From Bdellovibrio sp. ZAP7 (lineage in GTDB: Bacteria > Bdellovibrionota_B > Oligoflexia > Oligoflexales > RGVZ01), in the NCBI GenBank assembly GCA_945900755.1, contig CAMDKS010000010.1, positions 16,990 to 80,989 of the forward strand: a stretch of 64,000 nucleotides of DNA, read 5' to 3'. A program made the position numbers and the translations under genes. The notes under the pieces are model-generated. The model saw only the letters and a list, made by a program, of their open reading frames with translations. It had not been told where the DNA came from and searched no databases. Below are positions 48,223 to 61,056 of this stretch, one piece after another (positions within the stretch are counted from its first letter, which is position 1; the number at the start of each line of letters is the position of its first letter).

Positions 48223-48267
48223 CCGTCTCGCCAAAGATTTGATAGAATAAAGTTGTAGCCGCCCGAT
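48215..48267. repeat. 53-bp direct repeat, right copy
   Basis: Perfect copy of 46802-46854. It overlaps the last operator palindrome and lies about 70 bases before the lipoprotein gene. Confidence 0.9.
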
Positions 48268-48335
48268 TTAAGTTAACGATAGCTCGGCAAGCTACCTGAT
48301 TCGGCTATCGTTCTTAATGTGCGACACTTGTGGAA

Positions 48336-49514
48336 ATGCTGAGGACTACTTTGCGTATGTCAATTAAATCTTGCGGCGGTACTGAAGTGGCCTTGTGTTT
48401 GGCTGTTGGCCTCATTTTGCCGTTATTAAACTCCTGCAAATTTTTTCCTAAGCCAAAGGCCATTCATCGCATCCACAATTCGTCTTCAAATGCTGTTCCA
48501 TCGCTCGTTCTTTTGGACTCAATCGGGCTGGAGCGGTCCTTAGACGGCACTTCGATTGCGTTGACATTCGATACGAGTGCTGCGGTTGATTGCATGTTTA
48601 GTTTCTATCCCATCGGTGAAAAACCTGTTAAACCCCTGCCGCTAACTAGTTGTACGGGTAAGTCTGCAACCAAATTTTCAGAGCTCATTTCTGGCGTACC
48701 CAAAGACAGGCTTGTGACTATCGCCTTAAAGTCCTGGGCTTCAGTAGAAAAGGAGAAGACCGCTACCATCATCAATATCGACGAATCGGTGCCTGCCGCC
48801 GATGCCGTGTCACTAAATATGATTTCCGTAGATCTAGGCGCAAGCCGCCTTGAGTTTTCCACCCTCAATAGCTCTGACCTGCCGTCTGCCTTTGTAGCGT
48901 CAGGACAGGGAGAAACGGGGTGCTGGCTAAGTGACGAAAAAAATCCTGGGAAACCGGCCCAGAAAAAGGCCGCCATCGTCCAAAGCCTGTCCAGCCAAGG
49001 CTACATTAGTGCTGTGACCGCAAGAATCTCTCCTACGACGTTTGCCAGCACCTTTCAAATAACTCAAAGGCTTAGCACCGAGTGGAGCATCTCGGCTAAA
49101 ACCGCCGCAGGCTTTGGTAAACTTCGCCTAGCCAAACCCACAATGCTTGCTTCCTCTGAATTTGCAGGCCAAAATAAGGCTGCCGGAAACTTTGATCGAC
49201 TTGACGACATCGATGCTCCCGGCTTAAATTTGTCGGCCACGTCGGCCCTGGTAACCACTTGGACTCTTGATGGTGCCGGAAAGAACGCTACGGCGACCTT
49301 AACCATCGCCCCCTCGGGAGCCTTCCCTGGGATTAGTTGTCGAAGCCCCGCCACTGCATTAAAAATTTCGGTGCCCGCCACGTTGATTGCAAAAATCCCT
49401 GCAAATGTTCGCTTATGGTCCACACTTCGCATCGATTCTTGGCAGGCCCTAGAAAATGAACGCTGGGTCGTCCGGGTCAGTGACTGGACGAGCATGGGCG
49501 TTCAGAAAATATAA
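48336..49514 (+). CDS. Hypothetical lipoprotein
   Basis: About 392 residues, unknown family. The N-terminus has a hydrophobic stretch ending LLNSC, a lipobox, so the mature protein should be lipidated. The rest is Ser/Thr/Ala-rich and beta-strand-like. Start options are GTG 48330, ATG 48336 and ATG 48357; the last gives the most compact signal peptide. Its 5' coding sequence contains the AAATCTTGCGGCG segment shared with the region left of the ATPase cassette. Confidence 0.65.
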   Translation: MLRTTLRMSIKSCGGTEVALCLAVGLILPLLNSCKFFPKPKAIHRIHNSSSNAVPSLVLLDSIGLERSLDGTSIALTFDTSAAVDCMFSFYPIGEKPVKPLPLTSCTGKSATKFSELISGVPKDRLVTIALKSWASVEKEKTATIINIDESVPAADAVSLNMISVDLGASRLEFSTLNSSDLPSAFVASGQGETGCWLSDEKNPGKPAQKKAAIVQSLSSQGYISAVTARISPTTFASTFQITQRLSTEWSISAKTAAGFGKLRLAKPTMLASSEFAGQNKAAGNFDRLDDIDAPGLNLSATSALVTTWTLDGAGKNATATLTIAPSGAFPGISCRSPATALKISVPATLIAKIPANVRLWSTLRIDSWQALENERWVVRVSDWTSMGVQKI

Positions 49515-49553
49515 TGCGTTTCGGGCTACAGTCCATTCAGGAATCCCACGGCA

Positions 49554-50318
49554 TCAAATTTCTTGATGGCCTCTAGGAATATAAGCCACCGGGTTGTAAT
49601 TTTCAAAGGCGTCGGCAAGAGATTTGAACGACTCGTCGGTCAAATATTCATACTCTATGCCAACTCCAGCAGGTAAACCAAAGGTTTCGGTTTCTCTGTG
49701 CCAGCGACAAATTCCTATCCCCTTAAACGGCACTTTTGGCAGGTTTGGCTTGGATGCAAAATTAATTTGAAAATCAATTGTGGCGCCAATAGCTGGCCTC
49801 TTTTCAATCGCCACAAACATTCCTCCACGGCCAATGCTAATCAAAGGTGACGGCATTTGAATGCAATCTGCCAGACTATCTGTTGATAGATTTAAATAGA
49901 GTGCCTCGTGGGGGCCAGGGCGCATTATTGATAGCCGCTCTTTTACGGGCAGAAGGTGCCGATTGGCAGCCCGAACGATCTCGTCGAGGTCACACGGCTT
50001 TGAAAAAATGGCCACAGCACCCTTTTGATTCGCTACGTCTGGCGGTAAGTCATGAAATCCAGAAACTATAATGACCAGTGGGAACTCGGACCCTTTTGTC
50101 TTGATTTTGTCTAACAGTTCAATGCCGTCTCCATGACTCATGCGGATGTCAGTAACAATCACGTCGATCACTTTGTTTGCGGCAATACCTAGGGCTTCTT
50201 GACCACTGCTTGCTTCTAGTACGTGTGCATTTGCGGACCTAAATGTCTCTGCCAACACATATCGAAAGTCCTCTTCGTCGTCAACTATGAGAACAGTGCG
50301 GCCTATTAGTGCTTTCAT
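49554..50318 (-). CDS. Response regulator with C-terminal PilZ domain
   Basis: A 254-residue REC-PilZ protein. The receiver has the acidic pair VDDEEDF, the phospho-acceptor in VIVTDIRMSHGDG (D57) and the conserved Lys in FSKPCD. The C-terminal half has GRGGMFVAIEKRPAIG and WHRETETFGLPAGVGIEYE, matching PilZ with its (D/N)hSxxG-like site. It probably couples a two-component signal to c-di-GMP. The N-terminal RxxxR of PilZ is not clear, so ligand binding is uncertain. Confidence 0.85.
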   Translation of the reverse strand: MKALIGRTVLIVDDEEDFRYVLAETFRSANAHVLEASSGQEALGIAANKVIDVIVTDIRMSHGDGIELLDKIKTKGSEFPLVIIVSGFHDLPPDVANQKGAVAIFSKPCDLDEIVRAANRHLLPVKERLSIMRPGPHEALYLNLSTDSLADCIQMPSPLISIGRGGMFVAIEKRPAIGATIDFQINFASKPNLPKVPFKGIGICRWHRETETFGLPAGVGIEYEYLTDESFKSLADAFENYNPVAYIPRGHQEI

Positions 50319-50364
50319 GTCTATACTCCCTGAAAAGTCTTCTTTTAATTAGAGGATAATTCTA

Positions 50365-51495
50365 TCATAGGCGGCCGTCTTCTACGCTTGTAATTTTTTG
50401 GGCAAGCTCTTCCGCAAACATCCAAGAAAGAATGACTCCGCTTTTATAGTACCCAGCATTGATCCATAGTCCACCTTCGGGAATGACCTTAACACAATCG
50501 ATCGCCGGCGAACGTGAGCGGTTTCGAACCCTAGCTCCCCACCTGACTTGCACGTTTTTAAAATCCTCAAGACTTAGGTGGCTCATAAATTTATGTAAAT
50601 GAAATTCCGCGATTTTAGCTTCTTCTTCCCCAGTGCGAACACGTTTCACAAGCATTTGAGTGCCCGAACCCTGTCCACCACTTGTGGACGTTAGTGGAAT
50701 GGCCGTCTCGCTTGCAGCCCCCCAGTGGAGTGTCCCTGCTTTAGATGTGAGGCCTGAGGTTCTTTTAACTAAACAGGTTTCTAACGCATCATAGGCTGCT
50801 TTATAGGTGTATCCAGACACCGCAAACCAATCATATTTGTGTACCCCCGCCATGTCCATGAGGCGAACAATGCTAGCACCGCCGCACAAAATAACGGTCT
50901 TTGCTGTGACCGCCTCTCCGGTGCTAAGCGTAATGGTGAACATCGTTTTGCTATTGGAGATGTTTTTCACGACGGCGTCTTGGGTGACGACGCCAAGTTT
51001 TTTAGCGGCCTCTTGCAATATACGGATAAGATATTCTGGGTCAATCCACCAGTCTCCTGGATAGTAGGCCTCGACATAGTTTTCTGTTTGCTCGGTCCTC
51101 AATACGACCTGCTTAGCCCCCATGAAGTCTTTGCGGTAAATCCAGCCAATGTCCTTTTGAAAATCTTGGCGATTGGGAAACCTCTCGGCAACACCCTCCG
51201 ACCATGCGGCTTCGGGTCTTTTCACTCCCAAAAGACCTTCGATTTCCGAAAGCCAGGCGCTAAAACCTCTGTGTCCCAATAGTTTTAGCCCAAAGAGGGC
51301 CGCGTCACTCTCTAAAATCCCCTTGATCGTAGAAATACCGTGACACGCTTGAGTGGCCGCTAAGGGATCGGAGTGGTCGTAAATTATTTTTACTGGAATG
51401 TTTTTTCTTGCGAGCGCAATTGCGGTTGTGAGTCCGGCAAGCCCGCCGCCAACGACAATGAAATCCTCGCGGTGGGCCTCGAAATGGCTATTCAT
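50365..51495 (-). CDS. FAD-dependent oxidoreductase (D-amino acid oxidase-like)
   Basis: A 376-residue DAO-fold flavoprotein: IVVGGGLAGLTTAIALARK at the N-terminus and a C-terminal GLWINAGYYKSGVILSWMFAEELA motif typical of glycine/D-amino acid oxidases and ThiO. The substrate is unknown. It overlaps the upstream serine hydrolase gene by four bases and probably forms a transcript with it behind gyrA. No thiamine genes are adjacent. Confidence 0.8.
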   Translation of the reverse strand: MNSHFEAHREDFIVVGGGLAGLTTAIALARKNIPVKIIYDHSDPLAATQACHGISTIKGILESDAALFGLKLLGHRGFSAWLSEIEGLLGVKRPEAAWSEGVAERFPNRQDFQKDIGWIYRKDFMGAKQVVLRTEQTENYVEAYYPGDWWIDPEYLIRILQEAAKKLGVVTQDAVVKNISNSKTMFTITLSTGEAVTAKTVILCGGASIVRLMDMAGVHKYDWFAVSGYTYKAAYDALETCLVKRTSGLTSKAGTLHWGAASETAIPLTSTSGGQGSGTQMLVKRVRTGEEEAKIAEFHLHKFMSHLSLEDFKNVQVRWGARVRNRSRSPAIDCVKVIPEGGLWINAGYYKSGVILSWMFAEELAQKITSVEDGRL

Positions 51496-52571
51496 GACTG
51501 GGAGACGCTCTCAATAATGTCCCACAAATTTTTGAAGGCTTGGGCCCGAAATGTTTTAATCTCAGGAGTCATTCGTCCTGAAATAACCCTATTGGTCAGT
51601 ACGACGCTGTAACTTTTGGTCAAGGGATCCACCCAAAAAGCGGTGCCCGTAAAACCTAAATGCCCGCACCCGCGTCCCATGGCAAAGGGTTGCGAGCTTG
51701 TGTCTTTCCCCTTCCTCCACCCCATGAGGGAATCTCCCAACGAGCCGGCTTCCGCAAAATTGGCGAGCATGACTTTTCGTCCAGCGGCCGACTGCCACAA
51801 CTGTCGAAGGAAGAGGGTGACATCTTTTCCTGCTCCAAAAAGTCCGGTGTGCCCCGTAAAGCCCCCGAGTGCCCAGGCGTTCTCGTCATGAACCTCCCCA
51901 CACAAATTACGGCCCCGCACTGGACAGTAGGCTGTGGGGATAGCCCGCCCACAGGCAAACTCTTCGCCTCGACCAAGAAGGTCGGACGCCGTGATTTGAA
52001 ATCGATGGCACTCCCGCCGCCAGAGATCTAGTAGGGACATACCTGCATTAATTTCTAGAAGGGCCCCTAGGACCACAAACCCGATGTCACTGTACGTTTC
52101 CGAGTGGGCCCCCGTTTTGGGTACAGCTCGATCGAGAACCTCTCTCAGATTCTGAGATTTGGAATCTGAGGTTGTATAGAAATTTCTCCACGCAGGCAGG
52201 CCCGTCTCATGACGAAGGTAACTGGCCACCGTCCTATTAAATTTCCGACCTCCAACCTCGTCTACGGTGAGGTCGCCAAAAACATCAAGAATGGTAGCTG
52301 TTTTTGGATCTTTTCCAGATTCCATGCATTTCCACAAAACAAGTGGTGTCGTAACCAGTGCTTTGGTCAAACTTGATAAATCAAAAAGGTCGCGCTGCGC
52401 GTACATAGGCTCTATTGGCTCCAGAGAGCACTCGGCCACATTTTGAGAATCGTCTAAAAAACCACAGGCCGCATACACATGGGTGTATAGGCCTGAGGCT
52501 TGATAAGAAGCACATAGTTCTTTTAGGTTAGACAAATTCCTCGCCTTCAAATTTAAGGACCTTACAAACAC
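51492..52571 (-). CDS. Serine hydrolase of the beta-lactamase/class C PBP family
   Basis: A 359-residue protein with the beta-lactamase fold: SSLTKALV (SxxK, nucleophile Ser), [10 protein letters not shown] (YxN-like, here YSD) and a C-terminal [10 protein letters not shown] (HxG-like). No signal peptide is seen, so a cytoplasmic esterase or peptidase is possible. The ATG at 52571 lies 44 bases inside gyrA; TTG 52535 with an AGGCGAGG site is a plausible real start. It overlaps the FAD oxidoreductase gene. Confidence 0.8.
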   Translation of the reverse strand: MFVRSLNLKARNLSNLKELCASYQASGLYTHVYAACGFLDDSQNVAECSLEPIEPMYAQRDLFDLSSLTKALVTTPLVLWKCMESGKDPKTATILDVFGDLTVDEVGGRKFNRTVASYLRHETGLPAWRNFYTTSDSKSQNLREVLDRAVPKTGAHSETYSDIGFVVLGALLEINAGMSLLDLWRRECHRFQITASDLLGRGEEFACGRAIPTAYCPVRGRNLCGEVHDENAWALGGFTGHTGLFGAGKDVTLFLRQLWQSAAGRKVMLANFAEAGSLGDSLMGWRKGKDTSSQPFAMGRGCGHLGFTGTAFWVDPLTKSYSVVLTNRVISGRMTPEIKTFRAQAFKNLWDIIESVSQS

Positions 52572-54978
52572 CGATCACGGTTTCACCCTCGTCCACGTTA
52601 ATCAGACGAACACCCTGGGTGTGGCGACTAATGACGCCGAGTTCCTGGACGCTGAAGCGAACAATTTTACCGCCGGTCGTCATCAACATCACATCATCCG
52701 TATCAGCCACCTGGAGAATACTGACGACCGTTCCGTTACGAGAGCTAAGCTTGATGGTGTAAATGCCCTTGCCGCCGCGAGTTTGCTTACGGTATTCGTC
52801 TAGGGGACTACGTTTTCCGTAGCCGTTTTCACAGACCGTTAAAATGGTGGACTCCGCATCGATGACTTCAAGGCCGATGACCATGTCTTTTTCTTCGCCA
52901 AAACGAATGCCCGTCACACCCCGAGAACTTCGTCCCATTGGTCGGATTTCTTCTTCGTTAAAACGAATTGCTTTACCTTGCTTGGTCGCTAGAACAACGT
53001 CGTATTTACCGTTGGAGATAGCACAACCGATCAACTGATCGTCGTCCTCTAGCTTCAGACCAATGATCCCTGTTTGTCTAATATTTTCATAGGCCATGAG
53101 CTCAGTCTTTTTAACGTACCCCATCGCTGTGGCACTAATAATGAATTTACCGTCGCTGAATTCTTTGACCGGAAGGACACTGACGACCTTTTCGCCTTCT
53201 TCAAGCTTGATCAGGTTAGCAAAGTGTTTGCCTTTGCTGCGAAGTGGGAGCTCAGGAACCGTATACACTTTAATGTCGTAGACTCGGCCCTTGTTGGTAA
53301 AACAGAGCAGGGACTGATGGTTCGAGGTCATAAAGAGACTTTTAACCATGTCTTCTTCACGGGTCAGCATGCCGCTTTTGCCCTTGCCACCACGTTTTTG
53401 TGCGCGAATTTCAACAAGCGGTGTTCGTTTAATATAGCCGGCTTGCGAAATAGTGACCGCTACCTCTTCATCGGCCACTAGACTTTCCATGGTCAAAGCA
53501 TCGGCTGCGTCAGCAATAATTTCTGTTTTTCTTGGGTCCGCAAAACGTCGATTAAGCTCTTCAATGTCATCGGTAATGATTTTAGTCACGCGGGCAGGGG
53601 TTGCCAGGATGTCTTGTAAATCTTCGATGACTTTCATTGTTTCCATATACTCGGCAACGATTTTATCTCGCTCCATTCCAGTCAGTTTGCTGAGTCGCAT
53701 TTCTAGGATGCCCTTAGCTTGGGTATCCGAAAGCTTGAATCTTGCCACCAAATCTTGATGGGCCGTTTCCGTATCCGCAGCTCCGCGAATGGTCCTAACC
53801 ACCTCATCGATATTTTCGACCGCAATTTTCAAGCCAAGTAGGATGTGGCCCCTCGCCTCAGCTTGTCTCAATTCAAACGCGGTGCGTCGAACGATCACTT
53901 CCCTGCGGTGCAAGTAAAATTGCTCTAGCATTTGCTTGAGATTTAGGATGCGAGGAGCTCCATTAACCAAAGCAACGGTGTTGACTCCAAACGTGGTTTG
54001 CATCGGGGTGAGTTTGTAGAGGTTGTTCAGGACGATGTCCGGAATTTCGCCTTTTCGTAACTCAATAACGATTCTGATGTCTGACTCCGCAGACTCGTCT
54101 CGAAGGTCGGTGATACCCTCCAGTTTTTTCTCGCGAACAAGATCAGCAATCCGCTCAATAAGACGAGCCTTATTGACCTGGTAAGGAATTTCGGTGACGA
54201 TGATTTGTTCTTTTCCGCTTGATTTAGACACCGGCTCAACATGAGACCTAGAACGCATGAGTATAGAGCCACGTCCAGTCATCAGCGCACTGCGAATGCC
54301 GGCAACTCCTACAATCATGGCCCTTGTCGGAAAGTCTGGGCCCTTAACATGATCCATCAACTCTTCGATGGAGATTCCCGGATTTTCGATTAACGCAAGT
54401 AGTGCTGAAACCACTTCTCCGAGGTTGTGGGGTGGAATATTCGTAGCCATACCAACGGCGATACCCGAAGCCCCGTTGACTAGAAGTTGCGGGAGGCGGG
54501 TAGGGAGGACTAGTGGCTCCTCTTCTTTATTGTCGTAGTTTGGCCCGAAATTTACAGTCTCTTTGTCGATGTCACTAAGTAACAACTCGGCGATTTCTTC
54601 GAGTCGACATTCGGTGTAACGCATAGCAGCCGCAGAATCGCCGTCAATTGATCCGAAATTTCCTTGGCCGTCTACGAGCGGATAACGCATAGCAAAATCT
54701 TGAGCCAAACGAACGAGAGCCTCGTAAACCGAACTATCACCGTGCGGGTGGTAGCGACCAATAACGTCGCCGACGATACGGGCCGATTTTAGATAGGGGC
54801 GATTGTGGTAGTTTTTCAAGCCGTGCATCGCAAATAAAATTCGACGGTGTACCGGCTTTAATCCATCTCGAACATCGGGAAGTGCACGCGACACAATAAC
54901 CGACATGGAATAATCGAGAAATGACGTGCGCATTTCTTCTTCAATATTTATTGAAATAACGCCTTGTGGATGATCCAT
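52528..54978 (-). CDS. gyrA: DNA gyrase subunit A
   Basis: DNA-cutting subunit of gyrase. The 816 residues include the [23 protein letters not shown] (E. coli Ser83 is retained as Ser; Asp87 is Glu), the catalytic Tyr in [11 protein letters not shown], the GyrA box [10 protein letters not shown] and a C-terminal beta-pinwheel. It follows gyrB after 106 bases. Confidence 0.98.
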   Translation of the reverse strand: MDHPQGVISINIEEEMRTSFLDYSMSVIVSRALPDVRDGLKPVHRRILFAMHGLKNYHNRPYLKSARIVGDVIGRYHPHGDSSVYEALVRLAQDFAMRYPLVDGQGNFGSIDGDSAAAMRYTECRLEEIAELLLSDIDKETVNFGPNYDNKEEEPLVLPTRLPQLLVNGASGIAVGMATNIPPHNLGEVVSALLALIENPGISIEELMDHVKGPDFPTRAMIVGVAGIRSALMTGRGSILMRSRSHVEPVSKSSGKEQIIVTEIPYQVNKARLIERIADLVREKKLEGITDLRDESAESDIRIVIELRKGEIPDIVLNNLYKLTPMQTTFGVNTVALVNGAPRILNLKQMLEQFYLHRREVIVRRTAFELRQAEARGHILLGLKIAVENIDEVVRTIRGAADTETAHQDLVARFKLSDTQAKGILEMRLSKLTGMERDKIVAEYMETMKVIEDLQDILATPARVTKIITDDIEELNRRFADPRKTEIIADAADALTMESLVADEEVAVTISQAGYIKRTPLVEIRAQKRGGKGKSGMLTREEDMVKSLFMTSNHQSLLCFTNKGRVYDIKVYTVPELPLRSKGKHFANLIKLEEGEKVVSVLPVKEFSDGKFIISATAMGYVKKTELMAYENIRQTGIIGLKLEDDDQLIGCAISNGKYDVVLATKQGKAIRFNEEEIRPMGRSSRGVTGIRFGEEKDMVIGLEVIDAESTILTVCENGYGKRSPLDEYRKQTRGGKGIYTIKLSSRNGTVVSILQVADTDDVMLMTTGGKIVRFSVQELGVISRHTQGVRLINVDEGETVIGVCKVLKFEGEEFV

Positions 54979-55084
54979 TGAGTGGCTCCTTAAAAAATTC
55001 AGTGGCAGATAGCTCTGCCGGTTTTATTCACTGGTTTAAAACTAATAATCTTGCGCCAAAATAATTCGGGTTTACTTGAATTTT

Positions 55085-57721
<2,637 letters not shown>

Positions 57722-58867
57722 TTAGGCGTGAGTGTCAGTCCCGCCGGTAATCGGTACCAAAATATGTTTGGTGATACAATCGGCCGGTTCTCCATAGGGA
57801 GTTATTATAATTGGCTCGACAGCATCTCTAAACTGCAGCGACATTTTTTCAGCTCCGGTGACACCAACAATGTCAGTGATATATTTGCCACTGATTGCAA
57901 TATCACACTTAGAGCCATGGTAACCTTCGAGACCAATTCGCTCCTTACCCTCGGAGTGTGCTGTATTCTTGGAACTAATGGTAAGTGATGCGTCTGAAAA
58001 GCTCAACTGTAAAACCCGACTCTTATCGGCGGCAAGCAAAACTCGACGTGCGACACTTTTTAGGTGGGACGTGTTCATTAAAACACCACGCTGCTTGATA
58101 TCCGGGACGACTGATGAATAATTAGGATATTTGACGGCTGATAGACGGACAAATATTTGATAATTAGGGACTTGAGCGACGAGGGTGGTCTGATCGTTGG
58201 AGATACTTAGGGTAACGGTTTCAAATCCTTCAGAAGCAAGCCTAGTAAGCTCAGAGAGGGCTCGTTTGGTCAGGCTGATGCCTGTTTTGAGAAAAACGTC
58301 AGGCATGTCTACGCGTATGTCGCAGAACGATAATCTAAAAGAATCGGTGCCCACTAAACGCAATTGTGACTTGTCAGCGGCAGGTCGGTGTAAAAAAGCT
58401 ACTGTGCCATAGTTTCGCGGCGAATCGACTGCGATACAAGAATTAACCTGCTCGATCATATACGCTAGTTTGGTCACGGAGATGTTAGCTGTGTTTTCGT
58501 ATTTTACGATCGGGATTTCTCGCCAAGCACCGTCTTCGATGATCGGGATGATCATTTCAAAGGCGTTGTTTAGGCCTGCCGTAATCTTAAGGTGATTTCT
58601 CTCCTTGATGAGCTCGACATGTCCCTCTGGAAGCTCACGAGCTAGCTCTGAAAAGAGCTTAGCCGGCACAAAGAGCAGGCCCTCTTTTTTTACGTCACAT
58701 GGAAAATCATTGTAGATGGCCAGAGATTGGTCGGCGGCAGCAACGAATAATCTACCGTTTGTTGCCCTGAGGCCAACATAAGATAAATTTCGTTCGGCCA
58801 TGGCTCCCTGGACTCGCGCCATCGCCAGACTAAGAAGTGTGCGTTCAATTTTTATGTGTAGTGTCAT
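57722..58867 (-). CDS. dnaN: DNA polymerase III beta subunit (sliding clamp)
   Basis: Ring-shaped processivity clamp. The 381 residues span three clamp domains with conserved strands such as ALSELTRLASEGFETV, and a C-terminal YGEPADCITKHILVPI segment equivalent to the VMPMRL-type end. It lies between dnaA and gyrB, the ancestral origin order. recF is not between them. Confidence 0.96.
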   Translation of the reverse strand: MTLHIKIERTLLSLAMARVQGAMAERNLSYVGLRATNGRLFVAAADQSLAIYNDFPCDVKKEGLLFVPAKLFSELARELPEGHVELIKERNHLKITAGLNNAFEMIIPIIEDGAWREIPIVKYENTANISVTKLAYMIEQVNSCIAVDSPRNYGTVAFLHRPAADKSQLRLVGTDSFRLSFCDIRVDMPDVFLKTGISLTKRALSELTRLASEGFETVTLSISNDQTTLVAQVPNYQIFVRLSAVKYPNYSSVVPDIKQRGVLMNTSHLKSVARRVLLAADKSRVLQLSFSDASLTISSKNTAHSEGKERIGLEGYHGSKCDIAISGKYITDIVGVTGAEKMSLQFRDAVEPIIITPYGEPADCITKHILVPITGGTDTHA

Positions 58868-59212
58868 GCTAGGTTCCTTTGTTGGGTTGGGGTTCGTGGC
58901 CGTATTGTTTTAAAGATATTTGTTTTTATATTATTGGTGATAGTATGTCGTAAGCCTTTTTGTGGATATCTTCCTAACCTTTTATATTTACAATTATAAT
59001 TTAACTTTCTGGGCTGCGTTTGCTGTGGATTTTCTGAAGGTTCTCAAGGGGATTATTGGTGATGGCTTTTTGGGTTAAGACTTTTTGATGGTTTGCTCCA
59101 CAAGTATTTCAGTTGGTATCCTCGTTTAATTCAGACTTGATTAAAGGGTTTATCTACAAGTTATACACAGTCTTTATGGGAGGTTTCTAGTGTCTAGTTT
59201 TGGATTTAAACG
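58868..59212. other. oriC: Probable oriC (dnaA-dnaN intergenic region)
   Basis: A 345-base AT-rich gap with DnaA-box-like sites: TGTGGATAT (58961-58969), TGTGGATTT (59024-59032), TTATCTACA (59150-59158) and consensus TTATACACA (59161-59169). An AT-only stretch at 58979-59009 is a candidate unwinding element. The position between dnaA and dnaN matches known origins. The number of good boxes is modest. Confidence 0.65.
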
Positions 59213-60610
59213 CTAGTGGAGGCTCTCCAAATGTCTTTGAATCGTGGTGACAACGGCCTTTAGATCCAAGTCTGATACGATCGCAGCCTCAATTTTTTTA
59301 ACGTTGTGAAGCACTGTTGTGTGGTCCTTACCACCAAACCTGACGCCTAGCTCTGGGAGGGAGGCGGTCGTTAATTTTCGTGCTAGGAACATGGCTATTT
59401 GGCGCGGGTGAGCGATAGCGGTATGTTTTTTCTTTGAATTGATGTCTGCAATTTTTATTTTGAAATGATCAGCGACCGTTTTTTGGATCTGTTCAATAGA
59501 GAGCTTCTTAGGTGTTTCTGTGATGAACACGTCTTGAAATATAGTTTGGGCTAGGGCGAGATTGATGGGAACGTTATCGAACTCACTGAACGCACGAAGC
59601 CTGTGAATGGCGCCCTCTAGCTCCCTGACATCCTTTTTCTTATGCTTAGCAATGTATTCTGCGACCTCTAAATTTAGTTTAATTCCTAGTGCGGCCGCTT
59701 TCTTTAAGAGAATTGCGATTCGGTGCTCGGTATTAGGCGGCTGAATGTCGGCAATGAGACCCCACTGGAAGCGGTTTCTGAGACGATCTTCGATATCGGG
59801 TATGGACTGCGGTAGCACGTCAGAAGTCATCACGATTTGTTTTTTTGCGCCGTAGAGGCTATTAAAGGTGTGAAAAAATTCCTCTTGGGTTGCTTTTTTT
59901 CCGCCGGAAATAAATTGCACGTCATCAATGAGTAAGACGTCACAACTGCGATATTTTTGCCTAAATTCTAGTGTTTTTCCAAAGCGGATGCAGTAAATCA
60001 TTTCGTTCATGAAACGTTCAGATGTGATGTAAACGATCGATGCGTCGGGATTATTTTTTAGGACTTCATTACCCACGGCGTGGAGAAGATGTGTTTTACC
60101 AAGACCTGATCCGCCGCAGAGAAATAGTGGATTGTAGGACTGTCCCGGCTTTGCTGCGACGGCTATGCAGGTCGAGAGAGCAAATTGATTACTCGTACCC
60201 TTGACGAATGTTGCGAACGTATAATTGGAATTTAAATGACCCTCTGCCGATCCAGATTTAATTGAAATGGCCTGTGAATCTGACGCGGTTTCCTTTGCGG
60301 AGGAAGAGGACTCGCATTCGACGTTTTCTGGCGTTACCTCATGATCGGGCTGAGGATTTAACGTATCGAATTCGATTAATAAGTGGTCGAGTCCGAGATC
60401 GGTTTTAATTTTTTCGATGAGCGGTAGGTACGCATCGTGGATACGTTGATAAAATAGGAGGTTTGGAGCTTTTATAAATAATTGGTTGCCCCCTGCAATG
60501 GAGGTGCACTCAAGCGGCGCTATCCAAGTCGTATATTCCTGGTTTGAAATTAGGGATTTGACGGCTTGTTTGATTTGCTGCCAGGGTGTAAAGGAGTTCT
60601 GAGTGGTCAT
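59213..60610 (-). CDS. dnaA: Chromosomal replication initiator DnaA
   Basis: Opens oriC and recruits the helicase. The 465 residues show an N-terminal domain I, a variable acidic domain II (about 85-125), AAA+ domain III with Walker A CGGSGLGKTHLLHA and LLIDDVQFISGG, and DNA-binding domain IV with HPRQIAMFLARKL and FGGKDHTTVLHNV. It is divergent from the AtpI-like gene, across a gap with one perfect DnaA box. Confidence 0.98.
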   Translation of the reverse strand: MTTQNSFTPWQQIKQAVKSLISNQEYTTWIAPLECTSIAGGNQLFIKAPNLLFYQRIHDAYLPLIEKIKTDLGLDHLLIEFDTLNPQPDHEVTPENVECESSSSAKETASDSQAISIKSGSAEGHLNSNYTFATFVKGTSNQFALSTCIAVAAKPGQSYNPLFLCGGSGLGKTHLLHAVGNEVLKNNPDASIVYITSERFMNEMIYCIRFGKTLEFRQKYRSCDVLLIDDVQFISGGKKATQEEFFHTFNSLYGAKKQIVMTSDVLPQSIPDIEDRLRNRFQWGLIADIQPPNTEHRIAILLKKAAALGIKLNLEVAEYIAKHKKKDVRELEGAIHRLRAFSEFDNVPINLALAQTIFQDVFITETPKKLSIEQIQKTVADHFKIKIADINSKKKHTAIAHPRQIAMFLARKLTTASLPELGVRFGGKDHTTVLHNVKKIEAAIVSDLDLKAVVTTIQRHLESLH

Positions 60611-60811
60611 GTAAGGGCCTTTAAATAGTATTCGTCTCAGGTGCTAGTCTGTACGTCGTCTTTTTTGAGGATCAGGTAACTGGTTTTTTTCTGTGAATTT
60701 GTTCGACGAAAGTTAGCAAACGAACATCTCTTGAGCAAGCATCTATTTGGATTAGTTTTTCGCTATAATTCTGAATAGTTGCGTTTTTCAATGGTTGCCA
60801 ATAAATTAGGG

Positions 60812-60820
60812 TTATCCACA
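60812..60820 (+). promoter_or_regulatory. DnaA box upstream of dnaA
   Basis: TTATCCACA is an exact consensus box, in the 215-base gap between divergent dnaA (start 60610) and the gene at 60826. It may autoregulate dnaA or be part of a bipartite origin. The rest of the gap has no gene. Confidence 0.75.
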
Positions 60821-60825
60821 AGCAA

Positions 60826-61056
60826 ATGATTAACATTGTAAGAGGTCTTAGTTATTTATTAGTTTTGTATTTTGAACTCGCCGCCATTATTGTTGCTGGT
60901 GTTTTCGGGGGCAGGTATTTGGATGATCATTATCCCGTCGGATTTCGGTGGGTTCTAGTAACGACAGCAATTTCGGTGGTGTTGTGTATTTATTTGCCAT
61001 ATCGATTTTTGGTATTTGTGATAAAAAGTGATGCAAAAAAAGAGTCGGGAGATTAA
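60826..61056 (+). CDS. AtpI/AtpZ-like small membrane protein
   Basis: A 76-residue protein with two membrane helices (about 10-30 and 40-64) and the motif GVFGGRYLDDHYPVG characteristic of the AtpZ/F0F1-ATPase accessory subunit. It starts the atp cluster and overlaps the next gene by 26 bases. A role in ATP synthase assembly or Mg/Ca transport is inferred from family. Confidence 0.75.
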   Translation: MINIVRGLSYLLVLYFELAAIIVAGVFGGRYLDDHYPVGFRWVLVTTAISVVLCIYLPYRFLVFVIKSDAKKESGD

